14,682 nucleotides of DNA from Anaerolineales bacterium (GCA_023144145.1 JAGLGG010000037.1:1-14682); one strand, 5' to 3'; shown: positions 1 to 7,317, counted from the stretch's first letter. Notes: a model not told the origin generated them from the letters alone. Translations and numbers: made by a program.

Positions 1-542
1 GCGATTGAGGCGATCCAATCGCCAGATTGGACAGTGTAATTTGTTCCTCCAGCAAGAGGGGTCGCCCCTGGTTCAGGTGTGCCGCCAGTACTGGCCGGGA
101 TGATTAATTCTTGTCCCACGGATAAGTCATAAGGGTACTGCAAGTTATTCGCAGCGATCAGTGCATCAGGGTCGATACCAAATTTTCTGGCGATAGAATA
201 AATCCACTCACCTGGTTGCACAATATAGGTCTGAGTCTGACCAACTAGTGGAGTGGGGGTGTCAATCACTACTAAGGGTGTCTCAGTTGGACCTGCAGGT
301 GTGTCGGTTGCAACAATCGTTGGTATCTCTGTTGGTAGATCGATGTCTGGTTCGGGTGATTGGGTGAGAATCGCATCTTGTAATGCGTCCATAGTGGCGC
401 GCTGATTTATTTCATCAATTGTTAAGCTCCCAGGATCTGTCGCAGCCGGTGCGGTAGAGGCAGAGCGAGTGCATCCAATGATGATCAGCGCAATGAGAAA
501 GAGAAGTCCAAATACCAGCGATTTTTTGTATGAGGTCCCCAT
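1..542 (-). CDS. LysM-repeat lipoprotein (partial, C-terminus beyond window)
   Basis: Reading open from ATG at 542 to the window edge, about 180 codons with no stop. An AGGAGG ribosome site lies 5 bases upstream of the ATG. The N-terminus has a lysine pair, a hydrophobic stretch at about residues 9-22 and a lipobox ending IIGC, so it should be exported and lipid-anchored at Cys24. A Thr/Pro/Glu-rich low-complexity linker follows to about residue 103. A LysM domain then starts at TYIVQPGEW and ends GQELIIP, and a second LysM begins NYTVQSGDW at the edge. LysM domains bind peptidoglycan or related glycans, which suggests an envelope-attached protein. What it carries beyond the repeats cannot be seen. 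It is transcribed in the same direction as the mevalonate operon but is separated from it by that operon's terminator. Confidence 0.88.
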   Translation of the reverse strand, partial: MGTSYKKSLVFGLLFLIALIIIGCTRSASTAPAATDPGSLTIDEINQRATMDALQDAILTQSPEPDIDLPTEIPTIVATDTPAGPTETPLVVIDTPTPLVGQTQTYIVQPGEWIYSIARKFGIDPDALIAANNLQYPYDLSVGQELIIPASTGGTPEPGATPLAGGTNYTVQSGDWIASI

Positions 543-695
543 GGGCCCCTCCTATGAGTTCATGCTATGTTTCGTTCCGCAGGTGATCGGAAGATGTAAA
601 TTCCCTGGCTTATGCTTAATTCCTTAAGTGTTAACCACTACCTTCAATATTATGTGTTTCGCGGATAGTAGCACAAGCGTTTGGGAGCGTCAAGA

Positions 696-905
696 ATGAC
701 AACAGTCCCAAGAGTAGAGGTGCAAGATCAGTGCCACACTTGTGCAGCGTTCATGTGCAGAGACAAAGCTTTGTGTATGGGTCGCCTTGAGGGTCATTTA
801 ATCTGCCAAAAAAAAGAAGGGCCCGAGAGGAGTTGCTCTCAGGCCATCACAACCAGCGGATATGTTTATGAATTTCAAGCGGCGAATGCAGGGCGGAATT
901 TATAG
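696..905 (+). CDS. Possible small cysteine-rich protein (69 aa), unrecognised
   Basis: The ORF starts at ATG 696 with a GGGAG ribosome site 8 bases upstream; a TATTAT -10-like box lies at 648-653. It encodes 69 residues with Cys at 13, 16, 21, 27 and 37 (C-x2-C-x4-C-x5-C-x9-C) plus a sixth Cys further on, a spacing that could bind a metal. I do not recognise the family. Against it: the second half reads through the intrinsic terminator of the opposite-strand operon (808-845), and the last 31 bases overlap the 3' end of the DUF35 gene. The ribosome site and the cysteine pattern are the only positive evidence, so this is a candidate, not a firm gene. Confidence 0.35.
   Translation: MTTVPRVEVQDQCHTCAAFMCRDKALCMGRLEGHLICQKKEGPERSCSQAITTSGYVYEFQAANAGRNL
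808..845 (-). terminator. Intrinsic terminator of the mevalonate operon
   Basis: On the minus strand a 10-bp stem (845-836 paired with 829-820, one G-U pair) closes a 6-base loop. It is followed by CTTC and a run of eight T. It lies 29 bases beyond the stop codon of the DUF35 gene and so ends the operon read from 5081 down to 875. The plus strand has no T-run here, so it should act in one direction only. Confidence 0.85.
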
Positions 906-1273
906 CCGTAAATGAGCATCCCTTGATCGCCATCGGAGCGAAGTTTCCGTGTAACCATCTCAACTGGCGTCCCAATTTCCACAGGTTTATCACCTAAGTC
1001 AGTCAATTGTGCAGTTACTAAGGGGCCTTCATCCAGTTGTACAATTGCCACAGTGTAGGGGACGCTCTCTTCAAAACCCGCAGGGGCTTGGCTGACTGTC
1101 GTGAATGAATAAACAGATCCCTTACCGCTGAATTCGAATAAATCGCGGGCATCCTCACCGCAGTCTGGACAAATATCCCTAGGCGGAAAGAGTTTATGTT
1201 CACAATGTGGACATACCTCGCCTACAAGACTGTAACGCTGTTTGTTTAGTCGCCAGTGACGTGAAACTTCCAT
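875..1273 (-). CDS. Zn-ribbon/OB-fold DUF35 protein, acyl-CoA-associated
   Basis: A 132-residue protein of the DUF35 family: an N-terminal helix and rubredoxin-like zinc ribbon with CPHC at 21-24 and CPDC at 35-38, then an OB-fold of about 85 residues. In archaea the equivalent protein bridges acetoacetyl-CoA thiolase and HMG-CoA synthase in one complex with a shared CoA/pantetheine channel; this is family knowledge. Its position as last gene of an operon with those two partners supports the same role here. All four zinc cysteines are present. The ATG has GAGG 6 bases upstream. A 120-base gap containing a stem-loop separates it from the thiolase-family gene, and an intrinsic terminator follows. 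Confidence 0.92.
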   Translation of the reverse strand: MEVSRHWRLNKQRYSLVGEVCPHCEHKLFPPRDICPDCGEDARDLFEFSGKGSVYSFTTVSQAPAGFEESVPYTVAIVQLDEGPLVTAQLTDLGDKPVEIGTPVEMVTRKLRSDGDQGMLIYGYKFRPAFAA

Positions 1274-1361
1274 AGATAACCTCGAATATACCTTTATAAC
1301 CTCACAAATTTTATGGCGATTTGACTATCAAGAACTATCAACAATGCTAATTATGGCCCAA

Positions 1362-1385
1362 ATTTCAGAATCAAGCCTCTGAAAT
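1362..1385 (-). repeat. Perfect 8-bp inverted repeat in the thiolase-DUF35 gap
   Basis: ATTTCAGA at 1362-1369 and TCTGAAAT at 1378-1385 pair perfectly around an 8-base loop. The hairpin starts 8 bases after the thiolase stop codon on the transcribed strand. No real T-run follows, so it is more likely an intercistronic stem-loop affecting mRNA decay or processing than a full terminator. Function is inferred from position only. Confidence 0.5.
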
Positions 1386-1393
1386 GCCCAGAC

Positions 1394-2575
1394 TTAACCA
1401 TCGGACGCGAAAATATGCGTTGCAACCGTTGATCCCATCCCTCCGAGACACTGAGACATGCCAATTTGGGCGTTCGGGACCTGGTTTTCTTGTGCCTCAC
1501 CCTGTAGCTGACGAACAACTTCAATGGCTTGGAAAACGCCTGTAGCTCCACCAATATCGCCTCGGGCTTTTGATCCACCGAATGTTGATATGGGAATTTC
1601 CCCCTGCAATTGAATGTCGCCGTTCTGCGCCAACTTCCAGCCTTTTCCCCGCTCAGCAAAACCAGCGGCCTCGAGTGAAAGAGCTGCGAGAATGCTGAAT
1701 TGATCATGAAGTTCGAAGAAATCAATCTGCTCAATCCCAATGCCGGCCATATTCAGCGAATTTTCGACACTTTGTTTTGCTGCGCGAAAATTCAGAGGAT
1801 CGGGGCGATCGTGGATCGCAAGTGTAGAAGTCGTTAGAGCGGAAGCGGCAATTCGGATGCAGGGATGTTGGGAATTGTTCGAGAGAAGCTCCCTGCGAGT
1901 GAGCAAAATGGAAGCTGCTCCATCAGCTAAGGGAGCAGCGTCAAACATATTTACAGGATCGCTGATCATCGGCGCATTATGATATTGCTTCAGTCCAATT
2001 GCTCGCCGAAACATGGCGTTGGGATTCGTCACGGCATTTGTATGAGCGTTAATGCTGAACCCCGAGAGAGCATCATCTGGAGCATTATGCTCGTGTAGAT
2101 AGCGGCGCATAAGCATTGCAGCTTGAGTTGTAGGAGTGATCCCCTGGATACCTTCATAATCAGCATCAGTCCCTGTCGCCAATGCCGAATCAACGAGTGG
2201 ACCAACCTTATCGGTAACTTTTTCAATGCCCACGACTAAAACGGACTCTACGCTCCCGGACTTCAACGCCAGAAATGCCTGACGAATCGCCGCACCACCA
2301 GATGCACCGGCGGCTTCGATGGCAACCGCTTCGATGCCCCGCAACCCAGCAAAATCTGCTATTAACGTCCCTAAATGTGCTTGAGCTGACAATGACGCGG
2401 CGAGCATATTGGCGACAAAAAGGGCTTGTGGACGAAGTGTTGGAGCGCCTTGACGTGCCTCTGTGATCGAACGTAATGCTAACTCTCGCAGAGAAATGTC
2501 CCAATACTCTCCTACCGGGGTCATTCCGACCCCTGCGACTACGACATCATCTTCGGAAGGTCTATTGAGAGCCAT
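1394..2575 (-). CDS. Thiolase-family protein of the archaeal/SCP2 type, catalytic residues replaced
   Basis: A 393-residue thiolase-fold protein, full length for archaeal-type acetoacetyl-CoA thiolases, which condense two acetyl-CoA into acetoacetyl-CoA. Family features include the IEAAGASGGAA segment at 87-97, ELHDQF at 288-293 (active-site His290 of the SCP2/archaeal subgroup), GGSKARG at 333-339 and QCLGGMG at 375-381. Two residues normally essential are changed. The nucleophilic cysteine of the ACASG motif is Gly90 (codon GGT, 2308-2306), and the histidine of the GHP motif is Asp340 (codon GAT, 1558-1556). The frame is intact from end to end, so it is not an obvious pseudogene. Its ATG overlaps the TAA of HMG-CoA synthase by one base, implying coupled translation and an equal-dose complex. 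It may be a structural partner of the synthase and not a working thiolase, or use other residues such as Cys376. Family assignment is firm; the activity is uncertain. Confidence 0.9.
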   Translation of the reverse strand: MALNRPSEDDVVVAGVGMTPVGEYWDISLRELALRSITEARQGAPTLRPQALFVANMLAASLSAQAHLGTLIADFAGLRGIEAVAIEAAGASGGAAIRQAFLALKSGSVESVLVVGIEKVTDKVGPLVDSALATGTDADYEGIQGITPTTQAAMLMRRYLHEHNAPDDALSGFSINAHTNAVTNPNAMFRRAIGLKQYHNAPMISDPVNMFDAAPLADGAASILLTRRELLSNNSQHPCIRIAASALTTSTLAIHDRPDPLNFRAAKQSVENSLNMAGIGIEQIDFFELHDQFSILAALSLEAAGFAERGKGWKLAQNGDIQLQGEIPISTFGGSKARGDIGGATGVFQAIEVVRQLQGEAQENQVPNAQIGMSQCLGGMGSTVATHIFASDG

Positions 2576-3639
2576 TATTTTGTAACCAATTTCCCGCGAT
2601 ATCGAGCATACGTTGCGTAATCGATTTCTGTCCTTCGCTTGATGTAGGACTCAGTATCGAGTGCAAGGTTTCGTCGCTGAGGTAGTTGATCCGTTGTGGT
2701 CAAAATGAAAGCATCTGATCCTGCGCCGGAACCATAGGAGACAAGGAGAATTCGCTCTCCGGGATCAGCAACATCTAACACCGCTGTAAGACCGACCATC
2801 GCAGATCCGGCATAGGTATTTCCGATTCTTGAAACCAACATTCCGTCCTTTATTTGGTCAGCCGTAAAGCCAAGGCTCTTCGCCACACGCTGTGGGAACT
2901 TTACATTGGGTTGATGAAAAATGGCATAAGAAAAATCTTCTGGGCTGGAATTGGTAGAGCTCATAATCTTTTCAGCCGCCATTGATATGTGTTTGAAATA
3001 AGCTGGTTCTCCAGTAAACCGCTCACCATGCACGGGATATTTTTCGTTTGCTCGTCGGAAGAAATCTGGAGTGTCGGTTGTGAATGAGTACGAAACCTCT
3101 ATTGAGGCGAGAGATTCTTCCACTGGACCCAAGAGGAAAGCCGCGCCGCCGGCTCCGGCAGTGTATTCCAATGCATCTCCCGGACGCCCTTGTGCAGTAT
3201 CCATTCCAATTGAGAGAGCGTAGTCTGCCATGCCTGATCCTACAAAACCAATAGCGGCTTGCATGGCTTCTGTGCCAGCCTTACAAGCGAATTCCCAATC
3301 CGCTGCCTGTGTGTTCGGGACGGCGCCAATGGCTTCGGCAACAACTGTAGAAGTAGGTTTAACCGCGTAGGGATGTGATTCCGAGCCAACCCAAACTGCT
3401 CGAATTGATGAGGCATCAATTGTGGCGCGTGACATCGCATTCCTTGCAGCTTCAATCGACATCGTAATAACATCTTCGTCGAGACCTGCAACAGCTTTTT
3501 CACCAGGCGGTCCAACACCCGCAGGATCCTTCCAAATTCTGGCGACCTCACTCGCAGGAAGGCGGTAGCGAGGAATATATGCGCCATATCCTACGATGCC
3601 TACGTCTCGAATTGGCTTTAGTAGCCCAGCTTCCGTCAT
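2575..3639 (-). CDS. Hydroxymethylglutaryl-CoA synthase, archaeal type
   Basis: A 354-residue protein of the archaeal HMG-CoA synthase family, which condenses acetyl-CoA with acetoacetyl-CoA to give HMG-CoA, the second step of the mevalonate pathway, in the cytoplasm. The catalytic set is visible: the acid/base Glu87 in GSESHPYAVKPT, the nucleophile Cys119 in EFACKAGTEA and His242 in IFHQPNVKFPQ. It is shorter than the roughly 390-residue Firmicute MvaS and matches the archaeal length. The ATG has AAGGA 8 bases upstream, and the stop overlaps the thiolase-family start as TAATG. Because that partner looks inactive, acetoacetyl-CoA may come from another thiolase in the genome. A 152-base gap with two inverted repeats separates it from HMG-CoA reductase upstream. 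Confidence 0.95.
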   Translation of the reverse strand: MTEAGLLKPIRDVGIVGYGAYIPRYRLPASEVARIWKDPAGVGPPGEKAVAGLDEDVITMSIEAARNAMSRATIDASSIRAVWVGSESHPYAVKPTSTVVAEAIGAVPNTQAADWEFACKAGTEAMQAAIGFVGSGMADYALSIGMDTAQGRPGDALEYTAGAGGAAFLLGPVEESLASIEVSYSFTTDTPDFFRRANEKYPVHGERFTGEPAYFKHISMAAEKIMSSTNSSPEDFSYAIFHQPNVKFPQRVAKSLGFTADQIKDGMLVSRIGNTYAGSAMVGLTAVLDVADPGERILLVSYGSGAGSDAFILTTTDQLPQRRNLALDTESYIKRRTEIDYATYARYRGKLVTK

Positions 3640-3681
3640 AGCTTATTTCCTTCTTTCCGAACCAACATAGGATCTAGTCCT

Positions 3682-3733
3682 TTGTCAAGGATAAAGATAC
3701 CATTCATAAACCGGGTTACTACATCCTTGACAA
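3682..3733 (-). repeat. Perfect 11-bp inverted repeat upstream of HMG-CoA synthase
   Basis: TTGTCAAGGAT at 3682-3692 and ATCCTTGACAA at 3723-3733 are exact reverse complements separated by 30 bases. The pair lies 43-94 bases before the HMG-CoA synthase start. The distal arm supplies a -35-like TTGTCA on the minus strand with TTTATG 17 bases on, a weak candidate internal promoter. The repeat could be a two-site operator or an RNA hairpin in the operon transcript. The repeat is seen directly; the role is inferred. Confidence 0.55.
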
Positions 3734-3740
3734 TGTTTAA

Positions 3741-3793
3741 AGTGTTCCGTCCTTTATCTATCCTTTCTAAAGAATCGCGTTGGACAGAACACT
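3741..3793 (-). repeat. 12-bp inverted repeat at the 3' end of HMG-CoA reductase
   Basis: AGTGTTCCGTCC at 3741-3752 and GGACAGAACACT at 3782-3793 pair over 12 bases with one wobble and a 29-base loop. On the transcript the first arm begins at the last base pairs of the reductase stop codon. No poly-T follows. It may mark the 3' end of a processed reductase message or reduce read-through into HMG-CoA synthase. Confidence 0.5.
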
Positions 3794-5081
3794 AGTCTTT
3801 CGAGATTTTATGCAAAATCGCTTTTGCACGTTCAAACGTAATCTCCCCTTCCGAGGTCATACGATCAGCGATTGTCTTGACCATACTTCCAAGTGCTCCA
3901 GCTGCAATCGCAACCTGTCGCGCGTGAAGGCTCATATGACCACGTTGAATACCCTCGGTAGCTAAAGCTCGCAAAGCAGCGAGATTTTGTGCCAAACCTA
4001 CTGATATTATCACTTCTGCTAATTCTTTGGCAGTTTCAATTCCCATCAATTGAAGTGCAGCTTTTGCTGTCGGGTGAACTCGCGTGGCGCCACCAATCGT
4101 TCCAACTGCAAGCGGCATTTCCAGCGTTCCCTCCAAGCTCCCATTTGGACCTACTGACCATTTGCTGAGCGAGGAATATGTTCCACTTCGGGAGGCGTAG
4201 GCGTGCGCGCCTGCTTCAACAGCCCGCCAATCATTTCCAGTTGAGATTAGAACGGAATCGACACCGTTCATAATCCCCTTGTTATGTGTTGCCGCGCGAT
4301 AGGGATCAACTGAAGCAAAAGCCCAAGCCTCGATAATGCCATCCCGAACTTGGGCCCCGCTGTATTCGCCGAAAGCGAGAACCTCCTTTGGGATATTACA
4401 TTTTGCTCGGGCTAATCGTTGATCAGCAAGATTGCTCAATATTCGAAGGTGCACACGACCTCCAGATAATTGCTCGAGAAGCGGAGTGAGCCTTTCTGCG
4501 GCAGTGTTTGCTGCATTTGCGCCCATTGCATCCTTCGTGTCGATAATCAAATGTACGACCAACATTGGGCCAACTGGAGTTTCACGAAAAGGACGGACCT
4601 CCAGATCAATGGGGCCTCCACCGAGCTTTACCAATACTGGATCAGCCTTGCTTGCCTCCCCTAGAATTTGATCCTTATTTGTAAGGATAGTAGACTCAGC
4701 TTCAGCTAGATCAGGTACATCCAATATCTGAATTTGAGCGATCATGAGAGACTTGCCAGCGGTCGCTTCAAACCCACCCCCCTCACGTACCAATTTTGCC
4801 ATGAACGACGCGCCTGCGACGACCGAGGGTTCTTCGATGACCATTGGCACCAGAATGTCTACTCCGTTGATTAAGAAGTTCGTCGCAATTCCCAAGGGAA
4901 GACTGTAGATCCCGATCACATTTTCGATCATTAGATCTGCCAATTCTGTTGATAGCCCAGCTTCACCACTCAATGCCCTGATGTCTTCTTCACTGACCCC
5001 AGAGTGGATCTTCAGCAGGTCAAGACGAGATCCAAGAGTTTCATTGTAGAACCCTGAAATACGAGATGATTTTGATGTCAC
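3792..5081 (-). CDS. mvaA: Hydroxymethylglutaryl-CoA reductase, class II (degradative-type)
   Basis: A 429-residue protein matching class II HMG-CoA reductases, which interconvert HMG-CoA and mevalonate using a nicotinamide cofactor. Motifs include ENVIG at 53-57 with the PLGIATNF loop, catalytic Glu84 in VIEEPSVVA, the cofactor-domain DAMGAN at 184-189, Lys268 in THNKGIMNG, Asp284 in GNDWR and His382 in GHMSLHAR. These sit one residue off the numbering of the Pseudomonas mevalonii enzyme (83, 267, 283, 381, from memory). There is no membrane anchor, so it is cytosolic. The start is GTG at 5081 with GGAG 6 bases upstream. It is the first gene of the operon leading to HMG-CoA synthase, which argues that it works in the biosynthetic direction despite its class. 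It is divergent from the sensor kinase at 5403. Confidence 0.95.
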   Translation of the reverse strand: MTSKSSRISGFYNETLGSRLDLLKIHSGVSEEDIRALSGEAGLSTELADLMIENVIGIYSLPLGIATNFLINGVDILVPMVIEEPSVVAGASFMAKLVREGGGFEATAGKSLMIAQIQILDVPDLAEAESTILTNKDQILGEASKADPVLVKLGGGPIDLEVRPFRETPVGPMLVVHLIIDTKDAMGANAANTAAERLTPLLEQLSGGRVHLRILSNLADQRLARAKCNIPKEVLAFGEYSGAQVRDGIIEAWAFASVDPYRAATHNKGIMNGVDSVLISTGNDWRAVEAGAHAYASRSGTYSSLSKWSVGPNGSLEGTLEMPLAVGTIGGATRVHPTAKAALQLMGIETAKELAEVIISVGLAQNLAALRALATEGIQRGHMSLHARQVAIAAGALGSMVKTIADRMTSEGEITFERAKAILHKISKD

Positions 5082-5402
5082 GAACAGCTCCGTTATCGGG
5101 AAAATGAGATCATGTTATTTTGGGTCGCATAGATTGATAAGAATGTGGGATCCTATACCCATCACTTGAGCCTAAGAAGTTAAATAGTCTACCCAAACTG
5201 GCAAAAACTATCAGGATGGAATTTCATACAATCTGCCCTGATCCACGAGGATCGAAATATAGCACTATTTGCTCCCTGGAGCCCATCAATTTTAACAGTT
5301 TAGGTATATCGTGGAAAACAACTCGGATTGGTATGAATTTACTCTGGATATGGGTTAAGGTAGAATTCTGCATTGAGAGAGTACAAGGAATTTAGCTTCA
5401 CT
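5082..5402. other. Divergent intergenic region between mevalonate operon and sensor kinase
   Basis: This 321-base gap holds no convincing ORF. It must contain the promoter of the mevalonate operon on the minus strand; several TATxxx boxes occur (for example at 5150-5160) but none has a good -35, so I do not place it. On the plus strand a better candidate is annotated at 5338-5366. A GCTCC/GGAGC hairpin-like palindrome lies near 5270-5281. No operator family is recognisable. Confidence 0.6.
5338..5366 (+). promoter_or_regulatory. Candidate sigma-70-type promoter of the sensor kinase
   Basis: TTTACT at 5338-5343 is followed after exactly 17 bases by TAGAAT at 5361-5366. The -10 matches 5 of 6 consensus bases and the -35 matches 4 of 6. 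Transcription would begin near 5373, which makes the upstream TTG at 5373 an unlikely start codon and favours ATG 5403. Confidence 0.5.
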
Positions 5403-7091
5403 ATGGAGCGACAAAAATTCGTGACATTGGATCCCAAAAATACTGAATCCGAATCAGATGTTCGTGCTTTGCATAAGGCAACGCTCAGCCTCTTTGCTGA
5501 TCTTTCCTTGGATGGGGTATTACGGCGAATTACTGATGCTGCAAAAGAACTTGTTAATGCTCAATATGCAGCTTTAGGAATTCCTGGTGACACCGGCAAT
5601 CTTGATATTTTTATCACTTCTGGATTGTCGGACGAAGATATCCGTAAGATTCCCCACCCACCTGTCGGCAAGGGTTTAATCGGAGAGATTATCTCCACAG
5701 GGGAAAGTATACGGATTCCTGAAATTTCGGATCACCCCAACACAAGTGGGTTCCCTGCTGGACATCCAGAGATGCATTCATTCTTGGGAGTCCCGATTTC
5801 GGCGTATGGGCGTTCGATCGGCCAAATTTACTTGACGAATAAAGAAAATGCGCTCTCCTTCAGTGAACACGACCAACGCATGATCGAGATGCTGGCCGCT
5901 CACGCAGCGGCGGCAATAGAGAATGCAAGATTGTATCGCCAGGTTTTGGAATCGGAGGGTGAGCTAAGCAAAAGGAATGAGCAACTTGAATTGATCAACC
6001 ATCTCACCGGTGCAATTAGCTCCGCGATGGACCTGGAAGAAATGATGAGCGTGATGTTAAATCGCATTGTGAATCTCTTCGGCGCAGCCTCGGGCGAAGT
6101 ATTCCTGCGGGAGGAAGGTGAGAACGCATATTCCCTCACGGTTCATTGTTGCCATAAAGAACAGTCGATTTGGCAGCAGAAGAGCTTCAATCTGGGGGAG
6201 GGTTTTATTGGGTCGGTTGCTGAAAGTTCTCAATTGTCATGGTCGACTGAACTTGTTGATGAAGCTAAATACTTCGAAGAGGGTGTATTGGAAATGGGAT
6301 TTGGTACGATCGTGGGGGTTCCAATTCCCGCGCGCGGCAATGTGGTGGGTGTGTTGAGTATGTTGTTTCTGGGAGATCGTACGATTAGCGATCGTGAGGA
6401 AGGACTCTTGGAGGCAGTAGGTGCAGCAGTTGGAGTTGGCGTGGAGAACGCAAGGTTGAACCGACAGACCAGGAGAATGGCGGTGTTGGAGGAGCGAGAA
6501 CGCATCGGCATGGACTTACACGATGGGATTATCCAATCGATTTATGCTGTCGGACTAACGCTAGATTCGATCCGCGTTATGGTCAGTGATAATCCTGATG
6601 AGGCTGTACATCACATCGAAAATGCTATCAGCAGCTTGAATGCGAATATTCGAGACATCCGAGCCTACATTCTTGATCTTCAACCCAGCCGGCTTTTAGG
6701 TAAGGATTTTGAGGATGGGTTGGCGAGACTGAGTAGGGAGTTCAAGGCGAATAGTTTGATAGATATCGATCTGCATATTGAACAGGAAGCGCTCAAGGAT
6801 TTGCCCGGCGAGACTTCACAGACTCTACTTCATATCTCACAGGAGGCATTGGCTAATATTGCGAAACATGCCAAGGCGTCCAGAGTCTGGCTCAGTGTTC
6901 GCAATATAGATGATTATGTGTATCTCCAGATTATTGATAATGGGCAAGGATTTGATCTTAATAGGCAACCTGATTTACTGGGACATGGACTATCGAATAT
7001 GGAACAGCGAGCACGGCAGATGGGAGGGGAGTTTGAGATCGTTACGAGTCCAGGCGAAGGTACAACGATTACCATCCGTCTGCAGGAATAG
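5403..7091 (+). CDS. Soluble sensor histidine kinase, GAF-GAF-HisKA_3-HATPase (DevS/DosS-like)
   Basis: A 562-residue cytosolic kinase counted from ATG 5403; a TTG at 5373 would add 10 residues but coincides with the expected transcription start. An AAGGAA lies 12 bases upstream, a long spacing, so the start is not certain. Order: GAF1 about 25-180, GAF2 about 200-355, HisKA_3 dimerisation/phosphoacceptor domain with ERERIGMDLHDG (His373), then an ATPase domain with Asn485 in ALANIAKHA, DNGQG at 512-516 and GHGL at 527-530. No membrane segment is present. GAF1 contains HPEM-x-SFLGVPI, with Tyr143 exactly 22 residues after His121. This matches my recollection of the His149/Tyr171 heme pocket of mycobacterial DevS/DosS, so a heme-based gas or redox sensor is plausible but unproven. 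HisKA_3 kinases normally pair with NarL/LuxR-type regulators; none is in the window. Confidence 0.92.
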   Translation: MERQKFVTLDPKNTESESDVRALHKATLSLFADLSLDGVLRRITDAAKELVNAQYAALGIPGDTGNLDIFITSGLSDEDIRKIPHPPVGKGLIGEIISTGESIRIPEISDHPNTSGFPAGHPEMHSFLGVPISAYGRSIGQIYLTNKENALSFSEHDQRMIEMLAAHAAAAIENARLYRQVLESEGELSKRNEQLELINHLTGAISSAMDLEEMMSVMLNRIVNLFGAASGEVFLREEGENAYSLTVHCCHKEQSIWQQKSFNLGEGFIGSVAESSQLSWSTELVDEAKYFEEGVLEMGFGTIVGVPIPARGNVVGVLSMLFLGDRTISDREEGLLEAVGAAVGVGVENARLNRQTRRMAVLEERERIGMDLHDGIIQSIYAVGLTLDSIRVMVSDNPDEAVHHIENAISSLNANIRDIRAYILDLQPSRLLGKDFEDGLARLSREFKANSLIDIDLHIEQEALKDLPGETSQTLLHISQEALANIAKHAKASRVWLSVRNIDDYVYLQIIDNGQGFDLNRQPDLLGHGLSNMEQRARQMGGEFEIVTSPGEGTTITIRLQE

Positions 7092-7317
7092 GAACCCCTT
7101 CGAATTGGTAATTTTTCCTCACTAAGGCTCGACGTAAAATAGTGACATCGTTTAGCACCACCCTCTCACAAAACACATAAAATAATGGCTTCTCTCGATT
7201 TATTGATAACGCTCATTCACCCGCGTGACAGGTTTCAAAGCGGTTCGGGAAGGAGATCACTAGAGCACTAATTCACACCATCCTATACTGAGCTTGCCGG
7301 AACCTTTGGAGCGTCTC

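Noticed and set aside
1018..1203. Minus-strand 61-codon ORF within the DUF35 gene
   Set aside because: It lies wholly inside a well-supported gene in another frame and has no ribosome site or family features.
5900..6139. Antisense ORF within the GAF-GAF kinase, and similar ORFs at 6118-6357, 6230-6511 and 6910-7125
   Set aside because: All are out-of-frame readings of the kinase with low-complexity, non-protein-like composition.
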